DNA of 64,000 nt. Source: Roseateles aquatilis. Lineage in GTDB: Bacteria; Pseudomonadota; Gammaproteobacteria; Burkholderiales; Burkholderiaceae_C. The notes under the pieces are model-generated. The model saw nothing but the letters and a program-made list of their open reading frames with translations. It did not search any database and had not been told where the DNA came from. Where the stretch lies: the NCBI RefSeq assembly GCF_002205645.1, contig NZ_NIOF01000011.1:62001-126000 (forward strand), in the 5' to 3' direction. The position numbers and the translations under genes are program-made. Each line of letters starts with the position of its first letter. Position 1 is the stretch's first letter. Shown here one piece after another: positions 18,012 to 27,157 of the stretch.

Positions 18012-20368
18012 CGCCAGAAATCCACGCTGTACTTCGCGAACCACTCCGTGTTGCGGCGACCGCTGGGCGCCGCGCGGGTATCGGTGACGCCGAAGGCCAG
18101 CACGGTGCCGCGGGGCTGGCGGTGCTGGTAGATGAACGACCGCGTGTCGGCGGTGCTGCGCGTGGCGCTCAGCAGGTTCGGTTCCTCTTCCCGCGTCGAG
18201 CGTTGCCGCTGCAGGATCAGGCGCACGCTGTGCTCGGCGCTCCACTGGAACACCGTCAGCAGTCGCCCCGCCCATTCGTCGAGCGAGCGCCCGCCGCCGG
18301 GCCGATCCAGCCGCGACCAGCTCAGCAGCGGCGCCGCCTCCAGCGCCGTCCCGCCGGGCAGCGGCACGCGCAGCAGCATCTCCGTGCGGCCGGTCCGGCC
18401 GTTGACGATCCGGTCGGCGTCCACGTCCAGCATGCGGCCGCTCTCCCACTCCAGCCGCAGCGTCGCGAACCAGGCGCTCGGGTTGATCGTCATGCCGAAG
18501 TCCAGCGTGCGTTCCTCATGCAGCCGACCGCCGGTCTCGTTGCGGATCGAGCGCGCGTTGGCATGCATCCACGCATCCAGCATGCGCGGTCCGCTGAACC
18601 AGATGCCCGGCGATATCGACCGGTCCGCCCGCTCGCCGGACGGCACGCCGTGGCGGTCGTCGGCCATCGTCCGTGTCTCCTGCAAGGCGAGCTGCAACTC
18701 GAATTCATCCGCCTCGAACCACCCCATCGGCATCACCCCCAGCCGACGGTTCAGCTCGTAGGAGACCCGCCGGATGCCGCTCTGGTTGACGAAGCCGTTG
18801 TCGTTGGCGAAGCGCGGACTGATCTCCTCCAGGTGCAGCCGGGAGGCCCAGCGCTCGCTGCGGTGCTGCAGGTCCACCCACAGGTAATGACCGGACCGCG
18901 CCCGCGTGGCCTCCAGCATGTCGTCGTCGTTCAGGTCCGCCGTCGTGGACGACAGCAGCCCCTGCGCCCGCCACTGCCAGTCGCTGCCGAGCTCGCCTTC
19001 CACGCTCGCGCCGCCGACGCGGTTGTAGCGACCGCCGCCGTAATCGCGGTTGGACAGCAGCGTCGCCACGCCCAGGTCGCCCAGTTGCCAGCGGCGGCGC
19101 AGGAAGGCGGCGCTGGAGGGGGCCTGGACCGGCGCCTCGATCGTGCCGTAGGCATACGGGCGCAGCATCGTGCCGCCGCCCTTGTCGCGCACGGCCAGCG
19201 CGGTGGCGTCGCCGTCGGCGCCGCGCCAGGTGGCGCGCAGCCCCCAGCGCGGATTGGCCAGCGCGCGCGAGTAGAAGGCCGCCAGGCCGCGCGCCGAGCC
19301 GTCCTCGTTGCCCTGGCCCTGGCCGGTGACGTCGAGGCTTTCGAGGAAGAACGGCCGCTTCTCCGCCTGCCGCAACGCGTAGCGGACGTTGCCGGAGAGT
19401 TGGGGTTGGTCGAGCTCCACCTGCGAGAAATCGGGATTGACCATGCCGTCCACGATCCAGTCCGCGCGTGGGCGCCACTTGACCGACACGCCCAGCAAGG
19501 CCTCGTTGTCGCTGGTGGTGCGGCCGTCGGCGGCGCGGGCTTGCGTGCGGCGCCACGTGAGCTCGGGCCGCACGCGCAGGAAGCCGCGATCCCGCAACTC
19601 GTCGACCAGGTCGTCGGCGGCGGCGATGGGCGGCATCTCCGCCAGCAGGTGCAAGGCGTCGGACGTCAGGGGCGCGCTCACCCATAACGCGTTCTCGCCG
19701 CGCGGCACGCTGCGCGTCACCATCAACCGCCACGGCTGGCCGCCCTCGAGCGGATATCGCAGCTCCGCGAACGGGATGCGCAGCTCCACGCTGTAGCCGT
19801 CCGGCAGGCGCCGCGCGGCGGCCTGCACGTCGAAGTCGGGCGCCAGGTTCTCCGCCGCATCGCGCGCGCTGTACAAGCCGTCGGCGACGATGCCGCTGGC
19901 GCTCACCCGCACGAACTGCGCGCTGCGCCGCAGCCCGACCGGATCGATGAAGACGGCGACGTAGTCCTGGCTGCGCGCCACCCGGTCCCGCCGCACCAGC
20001 GGCGCGCGGATGGCCTCCGGCGCCGGGTCGAAGGCGCGGATGCCGACGATCAGCGCGCCGCGGTCGATGATCACCTGCACCGTCGTGCGCCAGCGCGCCT
20101 CCTGCCGGTCGCGCGGCTGCAACTGGACGAAGCGGTCGTGCGTCGGCACGCGGGACCAGATTTCCTCGTCCAGCGTGCCGTCCAGCACCACCTCGGCGTC
20201 GCCCTTCACGCGCAGCACCTGCAGCGCCGTGGGCGGCGGGACGCGCGCGGCGGCCTCGTCGGCATGTGCCGGCCCCTGCGCGCGGACGGGGAGGCCCAGG
20301 AGCACGCCGATCAACAGCAGCGGCATCAGGGCGACGGCAAGCATCGGGGTCGGAACGCGACGTGTCAT
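18008..20368 (-). CDS. DUF5916-type protein with CBM9-like N-terminal domain
   Basis: This 786-residue exported protein has a signal peptide (MTRRVPTPMLAVALMPLLLI..., cleavage near VRAQ). A carbohydrate-binding family 9-like beta domain follows (DGTLDEEIWSRVPTHDRFVQL, then FIDPVGLRRSAQ). The long C-terminal part, rich in alternating hydrophobic and aromatic strands, is probably an outer-membrane barrel of the DUF5916 type. Function is unknown in the family. It is the last gene of the long minus-strand operon, directly behind an ABC exporter, so it may help product release through the outer membrane; that is inference. An alternative ATG at 20413 overlaps the stop of the preceding permease gene (TGATG) and would add a 15-residue basic extension. 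Confidence 0.8.
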   Translation of the reverse strand: MTRRVPTPMLAVALMPLLLIGVLLGLPVRAQGPAHADEAAARVPPPTALQVLRVKGDAEVVLDGTLDEEIWSRVPTHDRFVQLQPRDRQEARWRTTVQVIIDRGALIVGIRAFDPAPEAIRAPLVRRDRVARSQDYVAVFIDPVGLRRSAQFVRVSASGIVADGLYSARDAAENLAPDFDVQAAARRLPDGYSVELRIPFAELRYPLEGGQPWRLMVTRSVPRGENALWVSAPLTSDALHLLAEMPPIAAADDLVDELRDRGFLRVRPELTWRRTQARAADGRTTSDNEALLGVSVKWRPRADWIVDGMVNPDFSQVELDQPQLSGNVRYALRQAEKRPFFLESLDVTGQGQGNEDGSARGLAAFYSRALANPRWGLRATWRGADGDATALAVRDKGGGTMLRPYAYGTIEAPVQAPSSAAFLRRRWQLGDLGVATLLSNRDYGGGRYNRVGGASVEGELGSDWQWRAQGLLSSTTADLNDDDMLEATRARSGHYLWVDLQHRSERWASRLHLEEISPRFANDNGFVNQSGIRRVSYELNRRLGVMPMGWFEADEFELQLALQETRTMADDRHGVPSGERADRSISPGIWFSGPRMLDAWMHANARSIRNETGGRLHEERTLDFGMTINPSAWFATLRLEWESGRMLDVDADRIVNGRTGRTEMLLRVPLPGGTALEAAPLLSWSRLDRPGGGRSLDEWAGRLLTVFQWSAEHSVRLILQRQRSTREEEPNLLSATRSTADTRSFIYQHRQPRGTVLAFGVTDTRAAPSGRRNTEWFAKYSVDFWR

Positions 20369-20412
20369 GCGAAGGGAAGGTCGGAACGGAAGAAGTCGAC
20401 GGCGCGTCGCCA

Positions 20413-21204
20413 TCAGCTCGAGGCGGAACGATAGCCGCGCAGGGCCCGCAGCCAGACGTGGCGCGCCAGCGCGAAGAAGACGCCGGCCACCGCCAGGCTG
20501 GTGAGCGTGTGCCGGGGCGAGATCCGGTCCAGCAGCGCCATCGCCGGGAAGGAGGTGATGACCGCCAGCGGCAGCACGAAGGTGAAGACCAGGCGCCACA
20601 GCCCCTCGAAGACCTGCACCGGCCAGCGGGAGAAATCCATCAGCGCGCTCAGCACGTTCATGAGGTTCTGCACCCTCACCACCAGGAAGGAGCCCGCCAC
20701 GCACAGGATGAAGATCGAGTAGAGCGTCAGCAGCGCCGCGCCCGACAGCACCGTGGCCAGGGCCACCGCGGCGAGCGACGGGCTGGTGCGCAGCGCCGCG
20801 AACCCCATGCCCATCAGCGCGATGCCGGCGGCGCCGCGCACCGCCTGCCAGGGCCGCATGTGGCCGAGCGAGCACAGGAACATCGCGTCCACCGGCTTCA
20901 TCAGCACGTAGTCGAAGTGGCCGGTGCGGATGCCGCCGATGGTCTGCGCCAGGCTGGGCGCGATGACGCCGTCCAGCACGCAGCGCATCATGAGGAACCA
21001 GCCCAGCAGCACCAGCATCTCGCCGTAGCGCCAGCCGGCCACCTGCTCGCGCTCGCCGTACAGCACGGCCACCGGGATCAGCTGCACCGCGACGACCAGC
21101 AGCGTCGAGGCGCCTTCGAGGAAGAAGTCCGACCGGTACTGACCGGCCCGCTTGAACGCCAGGATCGCCATGGCGCGCAGGATCTGGAGGTGGCGCATCG
21201 TCAT
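20413..21204 (-). CDS. ABC-2 family transporter permease (second subunit)
   Basis: This 263-residue membrane protein has about six helices and belongs to the ABC-2 permease group of the DUF990 type. The start at 21204 makes an ATGA overlap with the stop of the preceding permease, so the two are translationally coupled. An upstream in-frame start exists but is not needed. With the ATPase and sister permease it forms a heteromeric exporter. Its place downstream of the sugar-aminocyclitol genes suggests that it exports their product. Confidence 0.85.
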   Translation of the reverse strand: MTMRHLQILRAMAILAFKRAGQYRSDFFLEGASTLLVVAVQLIPVAVLYGEREQVAGWRYGEMLVLLGWFLMMRCVLDGVIAPSLAQTIGGIRTGHFDYVLMKPVDAMFLCSLGHMRPWQAVRGAAGIALMGMGFAALRTSPSLAAVALATVLSGAALLTLYSIFILCVAGSFLVVRVQNLMNVLSALMDFSRWPVQVFEGLWRLVFTFVLPLAVITSFPAMALLDRISPRHTLTSLAVAGVFFALARHVWLRALRGYRSASS

Positions 21205-21971
21205 CCATACGCCGCGTAGCGGCGCACTCCGAGTTTCCAGGTCCACAGGGCCAGCGCGTTGAGCACCACGAACATCAGCGCCTGCACCGCCAGCCAGTAC
21301 GCGGCGGTCGCCGCGTCATGCCGGCCCAGCAGCATCTCCACCGGCAACGACAGCACGAAGCGGAAGGGCAGGTAGGCGGCCACGTCCGCCATCGCGCCGG
21401 GCAGGAAGCTCAGCGGCACCAGGTAGCCGGACAGCACGCTGCCCACCGTCTCGTACAGCTTGAAGACCATGATGGACCGGCTGATCCAGAAGCCCAGGCA
21501 GCCGATGATGATCTGGATGGCCTGGTTGATGCCCAGCGCCAGCACCAGCGCCAGCGCGAAGGACGGCAGGCGCTGCGCCAGGGGCGCGCCGCCGGTGCTC
21601 TGCAGCAGCGCGGCGATCACCACCGGCGCCGCGACCAGCAGCCGCGCCGGCACCTCGGCGAGCGTGATCGCCAGGTAGTTGATCAGCGGATGCGCCGGCT
21701 TGAGCAGCCAGAACGACAGCTCGCCGGTGCGCAGGTCCTCGTTGAGGTTCCACACCAGGTTGCATTCGGTGATCAGCACGACGGCCAGCACGCCCAGGAA
21801 GTAGGCGGTGATATCGCTGCTGGTGTAGCCGCCGAAGGCGCCGTCGCGCGTCACCGCGCGCCACAGCGCCAGCATGATCAGCGGCATGGTCAGCGTCATC
21901 AGCCACAGCAGGAACTCGGTGCGCCACGCCAGGACCTCCGCGAAGCGGATGCGCGCCAGGGTCCGGATCAC
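21201..21971 (-). CDS. ABC-2 family transporter permease (first subunit)
   Basis: This 256-residue membrane protein has about six helices (MIRTLARIRFAEVLAWRTEF start). It overlaps the ATPase gene by ATGA at its start and the second permease by ATGA at its end. It pairs with that permease as the membrane part of the exporter. Confidence 0.85.
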   Translation of the reverse strand: MIRTLARIRFAEVLAWRTEFLLWLMTLTMPLIMLALWRAVTRDGAFGGYTSSDITAYFLGVLAVVLITECNLVWNLNEDLRTGELSFWLLKPAHPLINYLAITLAEVPARLLVAAPVVIAALLQSTGGAPLAQRLPSFALALVLALGINQAIQIIIGCLGFWISRSIMVFKLYETVGSVLSGYLVPLSFLPGAMADVAAYLPFRFVLSLPVEMLLGRHDAATAAYWLAVQALMFVVLNALALWTWKLGVRRYAAYG

Positions 21972-22954
21972 GCCGCGGCCTCCACGCCGGCCTGGCCGTA
22001 GACCTCGCGCAGGACGTCGTCCAGCGACGGGTCCTCGATCATGAGGTCGGCCATCTCGGGCAGGGCCATCACCGCGCGCACCAGCTCCGGCACGCGCTCG
22101 TTGCCGACACGCGCTTCGATCCGGCCGTCCGGCGTCGGGCGCAGCGCCCAGGCCGCCAGCAGCGGTCCGGGCAGGACCGATCCGGACCAGCGGAACGACA
22201 CCACCTTCTCCGGCTTGACCGTGCGCACGAAGTCCCGCAGGTCGCCGTCGTAGACCAGCGTGCCGTGGTTGATCACCACCACCCGCGGGCAGATGGCGGC
22301 CACGTCCTGCATGTAGTGCGAGGTCAGCAGCACCGTCGCGCCGTGGGCGCGGTTGTAGGCCAGGATGAAGTCCCGCACCGCCGCCTGCATGCCGGCGTCC
22401 AGGCCGATCGTCGGCTCGTCCAGGAACAGCACCTTGGGCTGATGCAGCAGCGCGGCCGCGAATTCGCAGCGCATGCGCTCGCCCAGCGACAGCTGCCGGG
22501 TCGGCTTGTGCATCAGCGGACCCAGCGCCAGCAGGTCCACCAGCTCGCCCAGGGTGACGCGGAAGGTCGCGGACGGGATGCCGTAGACGGCCCGGATCAT
22601 CTCGAAGCTGTCCGCCGGCGGCAGGTCCCAGATCAACTGGCTCTTGCCGCCCATCACCATGGTCATGCGGCGCAGGTAGTCCGGGGCGCGCTCATACGGC
22701 ACGTAACCGTCGACGCGCGCCGATCCCCCGCTGGGATGCAGCAGGCCGCACAGCACCTTCATCAGCGTCGTCTTGCCCGCGCCGTTGGGGCCGAGGAAAC
22801 CCACCCGCTCGCCGTCGCGAATGGAGAAATGCACGTCGCGCAGCGCGACGACCTCCTCGGTCCGGCGGCGGAACAGCGACGCGACCACCGCGCCGAAATG
22901 CTGCTCGCGGCGGTGGACCCAATAACTCTTGCTCAGCCCGGCGACCTCGATCAT
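21968..22954 (-). CDS. ABC transporter ATP-binding protein (exporter)
   Basis: This 328-residue ATPase has Walker A GPNGAGKT at 55-62, the signature LSLGER at 155-160, Walker B VLFLDEP at 175-181 and the H-loop TSH at about 211-213. The C-terminal extension past residue 250 is typical of drug and polysaccharide exporter ATPases. A GGAGGAG ribosome-binding site 6 bp upstream fixes the ATG at 22954. The three-gene exporter closes the biosynthetic operon and is a candidate for product export and self-protection. Confidence 0.92.
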   Translation of the reverse strand: MIEVAGLSKSYWVHRREQHFGAVVASLFRRRTEEVVALRDVHFSIRDGERVGFLGPNGAGKTTLMKVLCGLLHPSGGSARVDGYVPYERAPDYLRRMTMVMGGKSQLIWDLPPADSFEMIRAVYGIPSATFRVTLGELVDLLALGPLMHKPTRQLSLGERMRCEFAAALLHQPKVLFLDEPTIGLDAGMQAAVRDFILAYNRAHGATVLLTSHYMQDVAAICPRVVVINHGTLVYDGDLRDFVRTVKPEKVVSFRWSGSVLPGPLLAAWALRPTPDGRIEARVGNERVPELVRAVMALPEMADLMIEDPSLDDVLREVYGQAGVEAAA

Positions 22955-23102
22955 GGTGCCGCTCCTCCATCCGGCCGCGACACGGCGGCCGTTCCTTGTT
23001 CCGTCATTCGGTTCTCCGTGCGTCGTCGTGTTGCGCGCCGCCCGCGCCTCCCGCATCGCGTGAGGCATCGCGCGTCGCCCGACGAGCCGCGCTCGGGCGC
23101 GG

Positions 23103-23828
23103 TCAAATCCAGCGCCCCAGGTGCGCCAGGCCATTCACCATCAACAGCCGGGCCGGCGCGCCCAGCCCCTCGCTCTCCACCACGTGCACGCCGGTGTTGC
23201 TGAGCCGGAAGCGGAAGCGCCGCAGCGCGTCGAGCTCCAGGCCGAGCAGCGCCAGCAACGCCAGTTCCACCGTCGTCGCGTGAGAGACGATCAAGGTCGT
23301 CGCGCGCGCGCCGGCGCTCGGAGCCTCGTGCGCCGCACGCGTCGCACCGGGGCGCACGGCCTCGCTGGTCGCATCGGCCCCGCCGGACGGGCTCCGCCGC
23401 TCGCCGAGCTCGCTCAAGAACGACCGCACGCGCTCGAACTGCGCCGTCAGCGACTCGACGCCCGGGATCAGGACTCGATCGGGGAAGGCCACGCGCCGCG
23501 TCAGGAAGCCGTCCCAATCGCCCTGCGTGAGACCGGTCGGCGAGGCCGCCGTCGGCGCCACCTCGACCAGCCTCGGATCGATGGCCAGTGCGAGCCCGCG
23601 GGCCCGCGCCAGCGCCGTCGCGGTGTCGAGCGCGCGCCGCATCGGGCTGCAGAAGACGGGCCCCTCGCACCAGCCCTCCGGCAGGCCGGCCGCCAGCGCC
23701 GCCGCCTGGCGTTGGCCGAGCGCGGTCAACGGACTGTCGGCCTGCGACGCGTCCAGCGGCGCGCCGTCGTCCAGCAGATTGCAGTCGGCCTGCGCGTGGC
23801 GCACGAGCACGAAACGATGCACGGGCAA
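23103..23828 (-). CDS. Histidine phosphatase family protein; candidate phosphoribosyl-aminoglycoside phosphatase
   Basis: This 241-residue enzyme has the catalytic RHAQ motif at residues 10-13 (FVLVRHAQADCN), a central PMRRALDTA segment with the phosphate-binding arginines, and the second histidine in VSHATTVELALL. The family removes phosphate from small molecules. In ribostamycin formation, BtrL/NeoL attaches phosphoribose and a separate phosphatase (BtrP/NeoP) removes the phosphate. This gene, 12 bp after the BtrS-like aminotransferase and in the same operon as the PRTase-like gene, could fill that role. The role is inferred from context, not from close sequence match. Confidence 0.85.
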   Translation of the reverse strand: MPVHRFVLVRHAQADCNLLDDGAPLDASQADSPLTALGQRQAAALAAGLPEGWCEGPVFCSPMRRALDTATALARARGLALAIDPRLVEVAPTAASPTGLTQGDWDGFLTRRVAFPDRVLIPGVESLTAQFERVRSFLSELGERRSPSGGADATSEAVRPGATRAAHEAPSAGARATTLIVSHATTVELALLALLGLELDALRRFRFRLSNTGVHVVESEGLGAPARLLMVNGLAHLGRWI

Positions 23829-23840
23829 TCCGTTGCTCCT

Positions 23841-25115
23841 TCAGCCACGCAGCGCGTCGACGGACCGCGCGACCTTCTCGAAGGCCGCCGCGACGCGGGC
23901 CATCGCGTCGGCATCCGCCAGCAGCATGCGATGCGGCAGCGCCAGGCTGGCGCGCGAGAAGGCGTCGGCCGCCGGCAAGTGGAAGCGCGATGGGTCGACC
24001 GCGTCGGTGAACTCCTTGCCCAGCGCGAAACGCGTGCGCGAGAACGGCTGATACAGACGGTTCCGGTTCAGCGCGGCGTACATCGTCTTGCAGGGCAGAT
24101 GCAATTCGGCCGCCAGCGCCGCCGCGAAGCGCTCGACGCCGACCTCCCGCGCGAGTGTTTCCGGCAGCCCCACCACGTAGGTGTAGTGCGCGCGCGCCGT
24201 CGTGCCCGCCGAGGTCTGCTGCGGCGCGAAGCCCAGCCCGGACAGCAGGCCGTCCAGCACCTCGGCATTGCGGCGGCGTTGCGCCAACTGGTCGTCCAGC
24301 GGCTCCAGCTGCCCCATCAGGATCGCGGCATGGAACTCCGACAGGCAGTAGTTGCTGCCCATGATCTCGGCGGTCTCGACCAGCGCCATCTCGTCCAGCG
24401 CCGGCGGTTGCTCGGAGAAGGTGCGGCCGTCGGCGCGCAGATGCGCCAGGCGGCGCGCCAGCGCGGCGTCGTCGGTGATGACGGCGCCGCCCTCGCCGCT
24501 GGTCAGCAGTTTGCTGTGCTGCATCGAGAAGGCACCGGCGGCGCCGAAGCGGCCGACGTGCCGGCCGTCGTAGCGCGCGCCGTGGGCCTGGGCGCAGTCT
24601 TCGATCAACGGGATGTCGTGTTTGCGCGCGACGGCGACCAGCCGGTCCAGGTCGGCCACGGCGGATCCGAGGTGCACCACCGTGATGGCGCGCGTGCGCG
24701 GCGTCAGGGCGCGCTCGACCTGGGCCGGATCGAGGCAGCCGGTGCGCGGATCGACGTCGGTCAGCACCGGAATGGCGTTGATGCCCAGCACCGCCGACGC
24801 CGAGGCCACCCAGCTCACGCCGGGCACGATCACCTCGTCGTGCGCGCCCACGCCGCAGGCCTCCAGCGCCATGGTCAGGCTGGCGGTGCCGGTGGACGCC
24901 GGCACGCACCAGCGCGCGCCGGTGTAGGCCGCGAAGGCGCGGCCGAAACGCTCCTCCCACGAGTCCTCGCCGCGGTACTGCCCGCTGATGGACCAGCGGT
25001 GGCTGGCCAGCACCGCGTCCAGGTTGCGGCGCGTGGCCTCGTTGCTCTGCGGCCAGTTGGGCCACGGTCCGTCGAAGACGGCGTTGCCGCCGTGGATCGC
25101 CAAGGTGTCGGCCAT
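23841..25115 (-). CDS. DegT/DnrJ/StrS aminotransferase, BtrS-like (2-deoxy-scyllo-inosose aminotransferase)
   Basis: This 424-residue PLP enzyme belongs to the secondary-metabolite aminotransferases. The PLP lysine is K202 (FSMQHSKLLTSGEGG) and D173 lies in IEDCAQAHGA. From memory, the N-terminus (WPNWPQSNEATRR, HRWSISGQYRGEDS) and GSNYCLSEFHAAILMGQLEPL closely follow BtrS of butirosin synthesis, which converts 2-deoxy-scyllo-inosose to 2-deoxy-scyllo-inosamine with glutamine and later acts a second time to give 2-deoxystreptamine. It lies in one operon with the matching cyclase. I am confident of the family, and fairly confident of the substrate class. Confidence 0.9.
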   Translation of the reverse strand: MADTLAIHGGNAVFDGPWPNWPQSNEATRRNLDAVLASHRWSISGQYRGEDSWEERFGRAFAAYTGARWCVPASTGTASLTMALEACGVGAHDEVIVPGVSWVASASAVLGINAIPVLTDVDPRTGCLDPAQVERALTPRTRAITVVHLGSAVADLDRLVAVARKHDIPLIEDCAQAHGARYDGRHVGRFGAAGAFSMQHSKLLTSGEGGAVITDDAALARRLAHLRADGRTFSEQPPALDEMALVETAEIMGSNYCLSEFHAAILMGQLEPLDDQLAQRRRNAEVLDGLLSGLGFAPQQTSAGTTARAHYTYVVGLPETLAREVGVERFAAALAAELHLPCKTMYAALNRNRLYQPFSRTRFALGKEFTDAVDPSRFHLPAADAFSRASLALPHRMLLADADAMARVAAAFEKVARSVDALRG

Positions 25116-25130
25116 GTGTTCCTCCAGGAT

Positions 25131-26273
25131 TCAGGGGGTTGAAACGGGGTGGGCGCGTGGCCCGGCGTCGCACGGCGCGCCGTCCTCCCGGGTCGCGCGA
25201 CCGATCAGGTCCAGGTAGGCGGCGGCGACGTCGTCCCAGCCCCAGGGCGCCATCGGCTTGGGCGCCAGCGCGCGGAAGCGGTCCTGCGCGATGACGGCGC
25301 GCAGCGCGGCGGCGTCGTCCACCAGCAGCGAGGCGAAGCCGTCCGTCGCGCCCGCGCCGCGCAGCCCCACCACGGGCAGGCCGAAGTGGACGCACTCGGC
25401 CGCCAGGAAGTTGAAGGTCTCGTGATACTGGCTCAGCACGAAGGCCGCGCTGATGCCGCCGAAGACGCGCGCATGGTCCTCGTCGAGCCGGTAGTCCCGC
25501 ACCACGTCGCAGCCGGCGCGCGCCACTGGATCGTCGAAATGGGCCTTGGCCTGCCGGCCCAGCGTCGTCCAGCCGCTGAAGATCACGCGCACCGGCACGC
25601 CGCGCGCGCGGCAGGCGTCGACGGCGGCGGTGACGATCTCCAGCCGCGCCTTGCCGGCCAGCAGCAGCACGGGGCCGTCGCGGTCGCGATGGTCCAGCCG
25701 GGGCAGGTGATCGACCGCCCACGGGATGACCTGGCGGCGCGGGAAGCAACGGGTCCAGGGCTCGTCGCGGAAGCAGACGTCGGCGGCGTACAGCGCCGGA
25801 TGCGCGTGCGCCGCGCTGCAGGGCGCGGCGGGATCGCCGCCGGCACGGTGCCGGTCGCAGGGCAGCACCACGCCGCGGCCATGGGTGAGCGCGCCCACGT
25901 CATGCCAGATCCGCACGACACGCGCCCGCAGGCCGGCGTCCGTCGATGGGGCCTGGCGCCAGAACAGCGGGCTGTCCGGCAGCGGGAAGACCGCGTCCGC
26001 CGACAGCGCCGCGGCCCGCCGCGCCAGCGCCTGGGCATCGGGGCAGTCCTGACGGCGATACCAGTGCACGCGGACGCCGCGCGCGGCCAGCGCCGTCGAC
26101 AGCTGATACAGCGCGCGCTCGATGCCGCCGCCGTGGCGCAGGTCGAAGTCGTCCGAGTAGCGCTCGAACAGCACCGTCGCGACGCGTCGCGCGCCTTCGC
26201 CCGCATCCGCATCCGCGCCCGCGCCGGTACCGGGACTGGCACCGGCGTTCGAGTCCAGGTCTCGCCGGGTCAT
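25131..26273 (-). CDS. Glycosyltransferase, GT4-like (second transferase of the cluster)
   Basis: This 380-residue protein has a GT-B layout. The C-terminal motif HETFNFLAAECVHFGLPVVG is the E-x7-E nucleotide-sugar site of family 4. The N-terminus has an Ala/Gly/Asp low-complexity stretch before VATVLFERYSDDFDLRHGGG. The ATG at 26273 overlaps the PIG-L stop codon (ATGA). The cluster already has a BtrM/NeoM-like transferase at 42.4 kb, so this one may add a further sugar, as NeoF does in neomycin. Acceptor and donor are unknown. Confidence 0.8.
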   Translation of the reverse strand: MTRRDLDSNAGASPGTGAGADADAGEGARRVATVLFERYSDDFDLRHGGGIERALYQLSTALAARGVRVHWYRRQDCPDAQALARRAAALSADAVFPLPDSPLFWRQAPSTDAGLRARVVRIWHDVGALTHGRGVVLPCDRHRAGGDPAAPCSAAHAHPALYAADVCFRDEPWTRCFPRRQVIPWAVDHLPRLDHRDRDGPVLLLAGKARLEIVTAAVDACRARGVPVRVIFSGWTTLGRQAKAHFDDPVARAGCDVVRDYRLDEDHARVFGGISAAFVLSQYHETFNFLAAECVHFGLPVVGLRGAGATDGFASLLVDDAAALRAVIAQDRFRALAPKPMAPWGWDDVAAAYLDLIGRATREDGAPCDAGPRAHPVSTP

Positions 26274-27157
26274 GGCGTGCGCGCCGCCTCGGGCGCGGGC
26301 GTCGCGCGGCGCCACAGTCGCTCGGCGTACCCGCCGGTATCGCCGGCCACGCGTCCGGCGTGCAACAGCATCTGGGCGACCGTCGGCGCGCTGGTCTGCG
26401 AGCGATAGGCCCACATGTCGTCGACCTTGGCGTCCAGCACCGCATCGATGCTCACCGTCGCCGCCGGCATCAGGCCGTCGGCGATCAACCGCCGCTCGAT
26501 GTCGGCCAGGCCGAGGGTCGCGCTGTAGGGAACGTCTTCGTAGAAGAGCAGGTCGAAGCCGGCGGTCGAATCCTCCAGCGCGCATGCCGCGTCCCGCACG
26601 ATGCGATGGTCGACATGGCCGCCGAGCGCGCAGGGCGCCAGCACCACCTGCGGCGCGGTACGGGCGATGACGGCGCCGATCAGCGTCGCGGCGTCGGGCG
26701 CGCGCGCGTCGTCCTCGGGCGCGGCCGTGAGTTCGCGGACCTCGTCATAGCCGCTCAAGGCGCTGTCGGGCACCGGCAGCAGGTCGAAGGCGATGCCGTG
26801 CCGATCGCAATAGGCCTGGTCCTCCTGTCGGCGCTGCGTCGACACCGCGTCGGCGCCCGCACGCCGCAGCGACCGCGGCAGCGCCCAGCCGCTGCGGCCA
26901 AAGACGGTCAGCAGGCGCAGGTCGGCATTGCCGGCGTGGCTTCCGTCCCCCCTGAGGCCCGCCGGCCGCGGCCCTTCGGCTTGACCCGTGTGATCGATCA
27001 GGCCCGGGTGCGTCGACCGTTGGGCCGAACGCGCCAGCCGAGCCCGCTGCGTCAACTGCGCCACGAGGCCGCCGATCGAATAGGCCACGTCGTCCGCGTG
27101 CGGCGACAGCAGCAGCACGCGCCGGCTCGCGATCGAGGACAGGAAGGACACGCTCAC
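26270..27157 (-). CDS. PIG-L family deacetylase (BtrD/NeoD role)
   Basis: This 295-residue enzyme has the PIG-L zinc motifs PHADD at 19-23 and HVDH at 181-184. The usual PHPDDE is here PHADDV. In aminoglycoside synthesis PIG-L enzymes remove the acetyl group from the GlcNAc just attached to 2-deoxystreptamine. The GTG start at 27157 overlaps the stop of the preceding gene (GTGA), like other junctions in this operon. A GTG two codons further in is an alternative. An insert at about residues 38-70 is low in similarity. Confidence 0.85.
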   Translation of the reverse strand: MSVSFLSSIASRRVLLLSPHADDVAYSIGGLVAQLTQRARLARSAQRSTHPGLIDHTGQAEGPRPAGLRGDGSHAGNADLRLLTVFGRSGWALPRSLRRAGADAVSTQRRQEDQAYCDRHGIAFDLLPVPDSALSGYDEVRELTAAPEDDARAPDAATLIGAVIARTAPQVVLAPCALGGHVDHRIVRDAACALEDSTAGFDLLFYEDVPYSATLGLADIERRLIADGLMPAATVSIDAVLDAKVDDMWAYRSQTSAPTVAQMLLHAGRVAGDTGGYAERLWRRATPAPEAARTP

